A DNA stretch of 10,000 nucleotides from Treponema sp. (GTDB taxonomy: Bacteria; Spirochaetota; Spirochaetia; Treponematales; Breznakiellaceae), in the NCBI GenBank assembly GCA_020216655.1, contig JAIWNU010000003.1, positions 1 through 10,000 on the forward strand, in the 5' to 3' direction. A program made the position numbers and the translations under genes. The notes below the pieces were generated by a model. That model saw nothing but the letters and a program-made list of their open reading frames with translations, was not told where the DNA came from and ran no database searches. Below are positions 1 through 7,900 of this stretch, piece after piece (the stretch's first letter is position 1; each line of letters opens with the position of its first letter).

Positions 1-606
1 TGGGCAAAACAGGACTGGGAAAGCGCCCTGCGGGTTGCAACAAATGCCATTGTTGAGTTCGGAGAGGCGGCAAAGTCCTCCGGTCTTGAAGAAGAAGTCG
101 CTATGCTGCGTTACCTCATTGCCGGAATGAGTGAGAAGGCCGCCCGGCTTCAGGTCCAGCTTGTTAAACAACAGGGGGTGAGTACTCCTGGGGGCCGAAA
201 AACAGCCCTCGATCTTGCTCGGTACTATATTCTTGAAACCTCTCAGCGGGAAGCCGGAACTGTACTGGCAGATCAAATAATTGCATACCGGGGAGAAGAC
301 CCCGGTGCCGCATCTGAGGCTTATTATCTTAAAGGCGAATATTTTGGCCTCCTTGAATCCTGGGATAAGGCTCTCGCTGCGTACTTAGAGGCGGTAGAAC
401 TTGCAGCAACCCTCAAGCCAGAACAGATACGAAGCGGGCAAATCCGGCAGGATTTAATCCCCGAGTCTCTCTTTAAAGCCGCCCGCAGTACCCAGAGGCT
501 TGGCAGGACCGATGATGTCCGGAAGCTTGTTGCAACCCTTACCAAGCAGTATCCGGCCTCTCCCTGGACGCGTCAGGCAGAGCGGCTTTTGGAGGCTAAT
601 CGATGA
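1..606 (+). CDS. TPR-repeat protein, 3' part (5' end outside window)
   Basis: The reading frame is open from base 1 with no stop, so the gene begins upstream; the ATG at 103 is internal. About 201 C-terminal residues are visible. They are helical and rich in Ala, Leu and Glu. Two stretches fit the tetratricopeptide pattern: visible residues about 102-135 (AYYLKGEYF, then WDKALAAYLEAVEL) and about 154-187 (SLFKAARSTQRLGR, then LVATLTKQYPASP). The ending, with a Tyr-Pro-x-Ser-Pro turn before a last helix, resembles the TPR units of periplasmic envelope proteins such as CpoB/YbgF and BamD. That is a resemblance by eye, not a search result. The stop overlaps the start of the next gene (ATGA), so the two are translationally coupled and probably work together. 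With the N-terminus missing, a signal peptide or lipobox cannot be checked. A role as scaffold in the envelope complex encoded downstream is inference. Confidence 0.72.
   Translation, partial: WAKQDWESALRVATNAIVEFGEAAKSSGLEEEVAMLRYLIAGMSEKAARLQVQLVKQQGVSTPGGRKTALDLARYYILETSQREAGTVLADQIIAYRGEDPGAASEAYYLKGEYFGLLESWDKALAAYLEAVELAATLKPEQIRSGQIRQDLIPESLFKAARSTQRLGRTDDVRKLVATLTKQYPASPWTRQAERLLEANR
591..595 (+). promoter_or_regulatory. Ribosome binding site of the beta-barrel gene
   Basis: GGAGG lies seven bases before the ATG at 603, inside the last codons of the TPR gene. It is a strong site and supports that start even though the gene overlaps its upstream neighbour. Confidence 0.7.
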
Positions 607-2240
607 AACGAATTATAGCTATATCTATCATTGCACTCTTTTTTAGTCCCCTCATGTTGCTGGCCCAGCAAACAGAACAGGGTTCGCTTACGCTGCCGGA
701 TGTAGCCGAAGACGTCAGGGCTGTGGAAAACACGCCGGTGGCAGTTCCTGTACCAGATTTGCTCCCCATCCCCATACCCGCAGCGGCTCCGCCGCTTCCC
801 AAGGAACAGCCTATAACGATTCCCGAATCAGCCCTTTCCACCGCAGGCGCCCTTGATGCTCGTTCCCGGCAGCTATCCGATGATGCTTTTGGCAAAGCCA
901 TGGGGGAGGCCATGGTCGGTGCCTTTTTGTGGGACGGTGTTACCGCCCATCTTTCATTGTACAGGCCGGGAAGCGATCCTTCTTTCAGTATTATTTTTTC
1001 CCATGAAACCCAGGACGGTTTTGCCTTTCATGAGCCTGGCTCTGGGTTTTCTTTGCGAAAAACCTCTTTGCAGGGCAATTTCCGCGGAGGCAAGGACAAT
1101 GCTCCGCGCTGGTCCATAAGCGCTGCCTTTGCTGACCAGTTCAACGGTTTACAGGGACAGAGTCAGGATTTTTCTGGTATTTCCCACCGGTATCTTTCCT
1201 TTATTCCGGCCCTTCGTTTTCCCCTGGGTGCCTTTACGGTATATTCTGAATTAGAAGGTTCCAGTGCGGCCCTGTCGTTAGAACGGGGCCAAAGTACAAT
1301 CAGCACCGATGTCCGCGCCCAGGAACTGGGAATACAGCCTACTCTCGGCATTGAATGGGCTGGAAAGGTTATGAAGTTTAGCCTCGAAGGCCTTTATCGC
1401 TTTTATGGGCTTATCAATAATCCATCATCAGTAGCGGTTTCCGATAGGCTGGTGCAGCAAGGAGAAATCAGACTTGCATCGAGCTTTGACATCTCTCCAG
1501 CCTTCCAGACCGGGGCATCCCTAGGTATTGGCACCAATAGTTCCCTTTTGTGGTATGTGCCTTTTTCTATCTGGTTTGATGCAGGCCTTGGGGATGTACT
1601 CTCTGTGTCAGCGAAAGGCGGGCTAGAATCGGAGACCAGGTCCCTGCGGGAATTGTGGACCCTTAATCCTTATACGGATATAGGCCCTGTACAAACAGCG
1701 GACACCCATTGGTTTGCCGGAGGGGTCATCAATCTGTATCCCTGGAAGGCTATTACCCTGCGTTTTTCCGCTGATTGGAAGGCCAGTTTTGGCGGGACTG
1801 GGCAGATATGGCCGCAGGAAGCTGCAGCAGGCGGCACAAGAGGCCTTTTTAGTTATGAAACCCGTTCATATAACTTGTTTAACACCGGTATCGAAGCACG
1901 GCACACGGGGCAGCAGGTAAACGCTGCGGTGGGACTCGCTTCCCAGTGGCTGGACAAATGGGACAAGCGGTCCCAGGCATTTTATACTTCCCTTGAATAT
2001 CATGATACCAATAACCGTTTTGGTGCAGCCGGCTCTGCAAGATTTTCTTTTGATTCTGCAGGTATAGATATTCCGGCTTTAGATATGAGTGCCTATTTGC
2101 GTCTTGGAAACGGAATCAGGCTGAATGCCGAGGCTCAGGATATCTTTATGGCCTTTCGGGGACCCCAGGGCAGGATGCTTTGGGAGCCCTATCTGGAAAC
2201 AGGATTCCAGGCTGGGCTGCGCCTCCAATTTACACTATAA
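603..2240 (+). CDS. Secreted predicted outer-membrane beta-barrel protein
   Basis: I do not recognise a named family. The 545-residue product starts with a clear signal peptide: Lys-Arg at 2-3, a hydrophobic core at about 4-20, and a probable cleavage after Ala21 (LLA/QQ). A linker at about 44-74 is dominated by Pro, Val and Ala. From about residue 107 to the end the protein is made of short segments with alternating hydrophobic and polar residues, many aromatics and frequent Gly/Asn/Asp turns, and it has no hydrophobic helix after the signal. That is the look of an outer-membrane beta-barrel. The last strand (GLRLQFTL) resembles a BAM-recognised terminal strand, although it ends in Leu rather than Phe. 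The gene overlaps the upstream TPR gene by four bases and is followed nine bases later by exbB-like, exbD-like and tonB-like genes, so it is the natural candidate for the outer-membrane partner of that energised complex (inference). A periplasmic beta-rich protein is the alternative. Confidence 0.7.
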   Translation: MKRIIAISIIALFFSPLMLLAQQTEQGSLTLPDVAEDVRAVENTPVAVPVPDLLPIPIPAAAPPLPKEQPITIPESALSTAGALDARSRQLSDDAFGKAMGEAMVGAFLWDGVTAHLSLYRPGSDPSFSIIFSHETQDGFAFHEPGSGFSLRKTSLQGNFRGGKDNAPRWSISAAFADQFNGLQGQSQDFSGISHRYLSFIPALRFPLGAFTVYSELEGSSAALSLERGQSTISTDVRAQELGIQPTLGIEWAGKVMKFSLEGLYRFYGLINNPSSVAVSDRLVQQGEIRLASSFDISPAFQTGASLGIGTNSSLLWYVPFSIWFDAGLGDVLSVSAKGGLESETRSLRELWTLNPYTDIGPVQTADTHWFAGGVINLYPWKAITLRFSADWKASFGGTGQIWPQEAAAGGTRGLFSYETRSYNLFNTGIEARHTGQQVNAAVGLASQWLDKWDKRSQAFYTSLEYHDTNNRFGAAGSARFSFDSAGIDIPALDMSAYLRLGNGIRLNAEAQDIFMAFRGPQGRMLWEPYLETGFQAGLRLQFTL

Positions 2241-2244
2241 GGGG
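2240..2244 (+). promoter_or_regulatory. Ribosome binding site of the exbB-like gene
   Basis: AGGGG overlaps the upstream stop codon. It stands five bases before a GTG at 2250 and eight bases before the ATG at 2253. The spacing and codon favour ATG 2253 as the start, but GTG 2250 in the same frame cannot be excluded. Confidence 0.5.
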
Positions 2245-2252
2245 TAAGAGTG

Positions 2253-2870
2253 ATGCTAGACTTGTTTGTAAAAGGCGGACCTGTTATGTATGTCATCGCC
2301 CTCTGTGCCATGGGGGCGACTGTTATAATTGTGGAGCGTTTTCTCTTTTTTGCCTCCCTGGCAAAAAAACAGAAGGAACTATTGCCCAGACTGAGGCAGC
2401 TTCTGAAGGCCGGACAGTTTGAGCAGGCTGAGGCTCTCTGCAAATCTACTGATGCACCGCTGGCCCATCTAGCCGGTGCAGGCCTAGAACATCGCAGTCT
2501 CGATGAACTTTCCATTAAAGAAGCGGTTATGAATGCTGCAAATCGTCAGGTGCCCCGGGTGGAGCGGTACATCAGCGCCCTGGGAACCATTGCTAATATT
2601 TCCACCCTGCTGGGTCTGCTCGGAACTGTTTCCGGCAATATCCGGGCCTTTGGTGTCCTTGCCGCATCGGGCGCTATGGGGAACCCGGCACTTCTTGCTG
2701 GCGCGATTGCAGAGGCTCTTATTACTACCGCAGCGGGACTTATCGTATCTATTCCGGCCACGGTGTTTTACAATTATTTTGTCAGTAAGGCAAATAGCAT
2801 TGTTGTAGATTTGGAAAGCACCGTCGGGGACCTGGTGCTGCTGGTGGTTGCTCGAAACGAGGGGAAATAG
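2253..2870 (+). CDS. MotA/TolQ/ExbB-family proton channel protein
   Basis: This is an inner-membrane subunit that, with the ExbD-type protein encoded next, forms a proton-driven motor which energises a TonB- or TolA-like protein. It has 205 residues from ATG 2253, or 206 from GTG 2250 (numbering below is from the GTG). Three membrane helices are visible at about 12-34, 112-135 and 152-175, with a cytoplasmic helical domain between the first two. The family signature is clear: LGLLGTVSGNIRAF in helix 2 and AEALITTAAGLIVSIPA in helix 3, ending in YNYF. Thr126 and Thr160 correspond to the conserved pore threonines of ExbB/TolQ. It is shorter than E. coli ExbB (244) and has no N-terminal extension. 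The ExbD-like and TonB-like neighbours favour an ExbB role over TolQ; no tolB or pal is visible. MotA is unlikely because of the size and neighbours. Confidence 0.9.
   Translation: MLDLFVKGGPVMYVIALCAMGATVIIVERFLFFASLAKKQKELLPRLRQLLKAGQFEQAEALCKSTDAPLAHLAGAGLEHRSLDELSIKEAVMNAANRQVPRVERYISALGTIANISTLLGLLGTVSGNIRAFGVLAASGAMGNPALLAGAIAEALITTAAGLIVSIPATVFYNYFVSKANSIVVDLESTVGDLVLLVVARNEGK
2859..2864 (+). promoter_or_regulatory. Ribosome binding site of the exbD-like gene
   Basis: GAGGGG lies eight bases before the ATG at 2873, within the end of the exbB-like gene, and fixes the start of the exbD-like gene. Confidence 0.6.
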
Positions 2871-2872
2871 CC

Positions 2873-3277
2873 ATGCAGTTTAAACGGCGGCTCCAGTCCA
2901 GATCGGTCGTTGACCTCGTTCCCATGATCGATGTGGTATTTCAGCTGATACTCTTTTTCCTTGTTTCTACCACCTTTGCCATATTGCCCGGCATTACCCT
3001 GCAGCTGCCCGCTTCCAGTACCGCAGAACCCACTGCTATGACCCGGCTTACCGTGGCGGTTATCAATCGGGACGAGATTTACCTCAACAAGGATCGGGTA
3101 ACCCTTAAAGAATTGGAAGAACGGCTTACGAGACTTTCCGCTGCCGAGCGGGCGGAAATAAAAAGTGTTACCCTGGAGGCGGATCGGAGTATTTCCTACG
3201 GGCTTACCATTTCGGTGCTGGATGTGCTGCGGAAAAGCGGATTCCGGGGCATAAACCTGCATACCCTTGAGCAGTAA
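2873..3277 (+). CDS. ExbD/TolR-family biopolymer transport protein
   Basis: This is the second subunit of the proton-driven motor. It is anchored by one helix inside the ExbB-type pore, with a periplasmic domain. At 134 residues it is the usual family length. A basic cytoplasmic N-terminus (KRRLQSR) precedes the hallmark LVPMIDVVFQLILFFLVST. Asp20 is the conserved membrane aspartate that carries protons in this family (Asp25 in E. coli ExbD). The helix spans about 18-38. The periplasmic part (about 45-134) has the expected short strand and helix pattern and ends in GFRGINLHT, matching the family's terminal strand. The gene begins two bases after the exbB-like stop, so equal expression is expected. 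ExbD versus TolR cannot be decided from this protein alone; the TonB-like gene that follows favours ExbD. Confidence 0.9.
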   Translation: MQFKRRLQSRSVVDLVPMIDVVFQLILFFLVSTTFAILPGITLQLPASSTAEPTAMTRLTVAVINRDEIYLNKDRVTLKELEERLTRLSAAERAEIKSVTLEADRSISYGLTISVLDVLRKSGFRGINLHTLEQ

Positions 3278-3295
3278 GATAGCCGGGACGGAACC

Positions 3296-4309
3296 ATGAC
3301 CTACGGAACAATAGAATACCGGGGAGATAAAAAGCGCCTGGAACAGAGCCTCCTAATTTCATCCCTTTTTTGGCTCTTGTTCTTTGGTATTCTGGCTTTT
3401 GTACCGATCCGTTCTAATCCGCCCGCCGAACCTACCATGAATCCGGTCTATATTGAGCTCGCCGCTGCGAGAGACCAGGAACCAGAACCGGTAGTAGAAC
3501 CGGTCCGCGAGCCCGCAGCGTCAGCGTTGCAAGCGGCGTCTCAAACTGCGACATCGCAAGCTGCTGTGGCCGCAGGGCCCCGGTCCGCAGCTGCCCCTCA
3601 GGCAGCTGCACCACGGGCCGCTGAACCGCAATCTCAAGCCGTTCGGCCCGCCGCATCCGCTGCAGCGGCCGCCTCGGCTGTATCTGGTCCTGCTCCGCAA
3701 AGGGCTCCCTCAGCCCCCTCAAGGAGCAGTCCCTACCAGAGCCGGGGTGGCGATGATCCTTTTGCGCCCCTCTCCGAAGCGGATCTAGCCGCAGCATCTT
3801 CAGATAGTCAGACTTTGCCTGCCGCGCCTTCCCAAAGTCCCGCTGCAAGTCCAAGAAGTAGCGCTGCGGAGAGCCAAAAAAGCACTTCCGGCTCTACCGA
3901 TTCCCTCTCGGGTCGTATACAGAATGTAACTGACGCAGTAGCTGCCCGGTCTGCCTCAGCAGCCGGTTCTGGCGGGAGCCAGGAAAGTGCGGCAGCAAGT
4001 AGCTCAGGGGGGAGAGGTCCTGTCGGTGCCTTTGATTTTGGCGACGGCCCCGGGAGAAGGCTCCTCTCAGCACCCCAGCCGGCTATTCCCGCCCGGCTCT
4101 TAGAAGGTCAGCCTGCATTGATTGAAACAACCGTTCGTTTCCGGATAGATAAGGGCGGGGCCGTCATCGCTCTTTCTATTCAGTTTGATCCGCCCCTGCC
4201 TCTGGATATTGCAGAATACCTAAAAACCTATGTTTTTTCCCGCTGGGTCTTCTCTTCTTCAAATTCTGATGGACAGGTAAGATTCAAATATAGTATAAAT
4301 ACCCAGTGA
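3296..4309 (+). CDS. TonB-like energy transducer with long Ala/Ser/Pro linker
   Basis: The layout is that of TonB: a short cytoplasmic N-terminus, one membrane helix (about 18-37), a short Glu-Pro run (about 62-73, EPEPVVEPVREP), a low-complexity linker of Ala, Ser, Pro, Gln and Gly (about 73-245), and a folded C-terminal domain (about 253-337). That domain fits the TonB C-terminal pattern: a Pro-x-x-Pro approach, TTVRFRIDKGGAVIALSIQ as two strands around a Gly turn, a helix (LDIAEYLKTYVFSRW), then a last strand (VRFKYSI). TonB proteins carry proton-motor energy across the periplasm to outer-membrane receptors. The protein has 337 residues against 239 in E. coli TonB. The anchor helix has no His, whereas E. 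coli TonB and TolA carry a functionally important one, and there is no His or Cys in the whole protein. The start is 18 bases after the exbD-like stop, with only a modest GGGA/GGAA site. A TolA-like or other periplasm-spanning protein is the alternative. Confidence 0.78.
   Translation: MTYGTIEYRGDKKRLEQSLLISSLFWLLFFGILAFVPIRSNPPAEPTMNPVYIELAAARDQEPEPVVEPVREPAASALQAASQTATSQAAVAAGPRSAAAPQAAAPRAAEPQSQAVRPAASAAAAASAVSGPAPQRAPSAPSRSSPYQSRGGDDPFAPLSEADLAAASSDSQTLPAAPSQSPAASPRSSAAESQKSTSGSTDSLSGRIQNVTDAVAARSASAAGSGGSQESAAASSSGGRGPVGAFDFGDGPGRRLLSAPQPAIPARLLEGQPALIETTVRFRIDKGGAVIALSIQFDPPLPLDIAEYLKTYVFSRWVFSSSNSDGQVRFKYSINTQ
3512..4030 (+). other. Low-complexity linker coding segment of the TonB-like gene
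   Basis: This GC-rich stretch encodes about 173 residues dominated by Ala, Ser, Pro, Gln and Gly, with runs such as AASAAAAASA. It has no clear fixed repeat unit. A disordered periplasm-spanning tether is the likely role. The composition also leaves other frames open, giving spurious antisense reading frames here. Confidence 0.7.
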
Positions 4310-4974
4310 GACAAGACTTAGATGCGGTTGCCTTCGATTTGGACGGCACCTTATATCCGAATTACCGCTTTTATATTCGCATTCTCCCCTTTATTATCCG
4401 GGAACACCGGCTCCTTAGGGCCATGGGCGCCGCCCGGGATACCCTCAGATCAGCCGCCCACGAGGGCCGGTTTTACGATCTCCAAGCGCGGATTATGGCG
4501 GATATTCTCAAAGATGATCCAGAGAAAATTTATACGAAAACAGAACAGCTCATCTACCGGGGCTGGGAACCCCTGTTTAAGAAGGTTCGTCTTTTTCCCT
4601 ATGTTCACGAAACCCTAAGTGCCTTTAAGACCGAAGGCTTAAAGCTGGCGCTCCTCTCTGATTTCCCGCCCCTTAAAAAGCTTGAGTATCTAGGTCTTGC
4701 AGACTATTGGGATGTGGTGCTCTGTTCCGAAGAGACGGGACGGCTCAAACCGGACCCGCTTCCATTCATGGCCCTCTCTCAGTCCCTTAAAACAGCGCCA
4801 CAGCGCATCCTATATGTGGGAAACAGCGTTGAATATGATATAAAAGGAGCAAAAAACGCCGGATTCAAGACCGCGCTTATCAGAAACCCCTGGTCTCATA
4901 TTCCCCGAAATATTCCCGAAGCAGATTTTATTTTCAAAGACTATCGCCAATTACGCCGTTATGTGTTAAGTTAG
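4306..4974 (+). CDS. HAD-superfamily hydrolase, subfamily IA type
   Basis: This is a predicted cytoplasmic phosphatase of the haloacid dehalogenase superfamily, 222 residues long. Motif I is FDLDGT with nucleophile Asp11 and acid/base Asp13. Motif II is LALLSD with Ser118. Motif III is the Lys148 of GRLKPDPLPF. Motif IV is VGNSVEYDIKGAKNAG, with Asp178 present but Asn173 where many members have Asp. Residues about 18-90 form the helical cap expected of a subfamily IA enzyme. The start must be the GTG at 4306, because the next Met (residue 40) would lose motif I. The GTG overlaps the TonB-like stop (GTGA) and has no visible ribosome binding site, so translation is probably coupled. The substrate cannot be read from the sequence; small phosphomonoesters are typical of the family. 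Its place in an envelope operon may or may not be functional. Confidence 0.85.
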   Translation: MRQDLDAVAFDLDGTLYPNYRFYIRILPFIIREHRLLRAMGAARDTLRSAAHEGRFYDLQARIMADILKDDPEKIYTKTEQLIYRGWEPLFKKVRLFPYVHETLSAFKTEGLKLALLSDFPPLKKLEYLGLADYWDVVLCSEETGRLKPDPLPFMALSQSLKTAPQRILYVGNSVEYDIKGAKNAGFKTALIRNPWSHIPRNIPEADFIFKDYRQLRRYVLS

Positions 4975-4981
4975 TAAGCAA

Positions 4982-7900
4982 ATGATATTCACTGCAGGCA
5001 ACCTTATAACCCTGGGCATTGTACTGATTGCCCTGGTATTATTCCGACAACTGGATAAAAATAATCGTTCCCTCGACAAGGTACGCAAATACGGCGATAA
5101 GCTCAAAGAAGATCTGGCGGCCTTTGTCGCTGAACGGGAAGCGGCTGTCAAGGACTATGCGGTCGAACTGGATGTCCAGCAGAAGGCGGCTAAGGAGCTT
5201 CTTAAGCGGCTTGTTATCACAGAAGAGGACCTGGCGGCCAAGGCAGCGGCGGTCACTAAAATTGATGAACGGATTTCGGCCTATGACGCATCTTTGGAAG
5301 AACTGATGCGCATGACCGCCCTGGTACAGGAAAACCTTAATCGGATAAAAGAAGAGTCTCCCTTTACCGAGACGGTCCTGAAACGGGTTATGGAGGCTAA
5401 AAACCAGCTGCAGGGGCTGGAGAAGCATCTGGCGGATATTGAAACGACCTTTGAGCGTCAGAATGCCCAGGCTTTAGAACGGGTAGAAGAAGAAATGCTT
5501 GCCGCTATTCGTTCTACCGTTTCGGATCTGCAGGCAACTGCAGAAACCATAGAACGGAGGGTAGAAGAGCATCGCGATGCGATTGTGGCGGTCGAAAAAC
5601 AGCGCAAAGAGACCCTGCATCAGGATCTTGCCCAGGTGCAGTCTGTTCTTAAGGATGCTCTGGAAAGGGCCCGCAGCGAAGCGGACAAGCTCGAAGATGC
5701 GGCCTTTGTAAAACTTAAGGAACAGGCGGTAGAACGGGCCCGTAAGTTTCAAGCCACCGTGGAAGAGCGGCTTCTTCAGTTCCAGGACGCAACCAAGGCC
5801 AAGGTGCTCGAAGTTCAGGGGCTTGTTAAAGCATTCAAAGATGAATGGAAACAGGATGCGGCAGATCTGGAAGCAAAACAAAGGGCCTACAAAGAAGAAT
5901 GGAAAAAGGATGTGGGCGAACTGAACAGCCTTGCCAAGTCACAGAAAGAAGAGTGGAAAAAGGATTTGGCCGAAGCCCTCGCGGAAGCAAAGGCAATACA
6001 GGAAAAAATTACTCAACAAACCGATCAGGCCGCAGCGGACTTGCAGAAAAAGATTACCGATATTGCGTCCCAAACCGATACAGGCCTAAAAGCTGTAAGC
6101 CAGACCATGCAGCAAAAACTCAAGGAACTTGAGCAGAAGGTGCTGGAAACAGAGACTAAAACAATAGAGTCTGTAGATGGCCGGCTTAAAGAGTACAGCG
6201 CCGCCCAGGCGGTCCAGTTCCAGCGGCTCGAAAACGCCGCCGATGAAGTCAGCCGCCTCGAAGCCGAACTGCGTTCCTATATGAACGAAACAGAACAGCG
6301 GGTATTGCAGGCCTTTGCCCTGTTTGAAAAAGAAAGCGAAAACCGCCGCAGCACCGTGCTTGCTTCATTTGCTGAAACGGTGCAGCAGCTTAAAAAAGAA
6401 ATGGCCGATCTCGAAAACGAACTCAGTGCCCTCAAGACCAGGGCATACGAAAACGTATCGGAAAAACTCAAACTCTTCGAGGACGATTTCTTTGCGGACC
6501 TTGCAAAACGGAGCGAAGAAATCGACAGCAGGCTTGCGGAATGGAAAGCCGCCATGGACAGCCAGCTGCTCCGCCTCGAAGAAGCGGGCCGCAACGAGCG
6601 GGAGCAGCTTGAACAGACCTATACAGAACTCTTTAAGACAAAACTTACCGAGCAGAGCGAACGGTTCAGTTCGGATCTGGAACGGCTCAAGATTCAGACC
6701 GGTGCATTCGAAGAGGGTATCCGGGAGCAGATGGAACAGGCGGATCAGTCCTTGCAGGCCTTTAAAGAACAGCTTTCCAAGGACCTGGAAGAAGCCAGGA
6801 ATGCCGCAGCGGCGGCCACCAAGGCAGAAATTGGCCGGCATGCCCTGGCTATGGCAGAGCTGCTTAAAAAAGATCAGCGGGAGCTTGAAACGGCCCTTAA
6901 AAACCTCACCGATCAGGTGGAAAGCCGGGGGCAGGAAATTACCGATTTGGTGGAAAGCCAGCGGAAAAGCCTGGAAAGTTGGCAGGCCCGCTTTACCCAG
7001 CAGCTGCGGGAAACGGAAAACGTCTTGGAAGAAACCCGGAAGCGGGGCAGGGAGCTGGCCGCAGAAAGCGACGAACGGCTTGCCGCGACAAGGACAGCCA
7101 TTCAGGAAGCCCACCAGGATGCGGAAAACTTCCGGAACGAACTGTTTGCCCGGACCGAAGAACAGGCCAAGAATCTGGATATGGCTATCAAAGAGGCGGA
7201 TCGCCGTATAAAAGAATTTATTGCCCAGACCAAGCTGTTCGAAAAGACCGAGGAACTGAAGACCGCTCTGGAACGGAAGATCGAAGACCTGCGCTCCGAT
7301 CTGGACAGTTTGGATCAGCGGCGCAGCGAAGCCGCCGAACTGGAAGCCCAATTTATCAAAATTAAGCGCCTCGAAGATGAGGTCAACGCCAAAATGACCC
7401 GGTTCCTCTCCGAGCGGCACCGGATCGAAGTTATGGAAGCTGACTTTAAGCGGCTTATACAGACTGCCCAGGCAGTGGATGAAAAGCTTGTTCAGGTAAC
7501 CGCCTCTGACGATACATTGCAAGCCCTGCAAGCCCAGCTGAGGCGCCTCGAGGACGCCGTTAAAGATGGGGAAGAAAAATACCAGCGGCTTGAACGGAAA
7601 AACCAAATTCTCGATGCGACCAATGACGGCATAGACAGGAATTTCCAAGCCCTACAGAATATGGAGACCTCTCTTAAACGGTATAACGAAGAATTAATAA
7701 AACTTCAGCAATCTCTGGAAAGCATAAAACCCGTTATCGACACCCTTTCCAAAGACCGGGACCGGGCACTGGAAGCGGCCGAAAAAGTCTCCGATGTGGA
7801 CAAGTTTATGGCCGAACTGGAAGAACGGATCGCCCAGATGCAGAAAGCCCGGGAATGGCTTGCGCGGACCGAAACCCGGCTCGAAGAACTGTCCAAACAG

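Noticed and set aside
103..606. ATG at 103 as the start of the TPR gene.
   Set aside because: The frame is open and helical back to base 1, with no ribosome binding site before this ATG.
2250..2870. The exbB-like gene as a flagellar motor motA.
   Set aside because: It is too short, lacks the four-helix MotA layout, and is followed by ExbD-like and TonB-like genes rather than motB.
3432..3854. A 140-codon minus-strand frame opposite the TonB-like linker.
   Set aside because: It is explained by the GC-rich Ala/Ser/Pro codons of the real gene; no motif or ribosome binding site was seen.
6315..7211. A 298-codon + strand frame overlapping the coiled-coil gene.
   Set aside because: It is an alternative frame of the repetitive coiled-coil sequence, with a Lys/Arg/Pro/Ser-rich product and no support.
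6365..7648. A 427-codon open frame on the minus strand inside the coiled-coil gene.
   Set aside because: The sense codons for Glu, Lys, Gln and Leu leave this antisense frame free of stops. The product is a low-information Phe/Leu/Gly-rich sequence with no family motif, and the sense frame is clearly the real gene.
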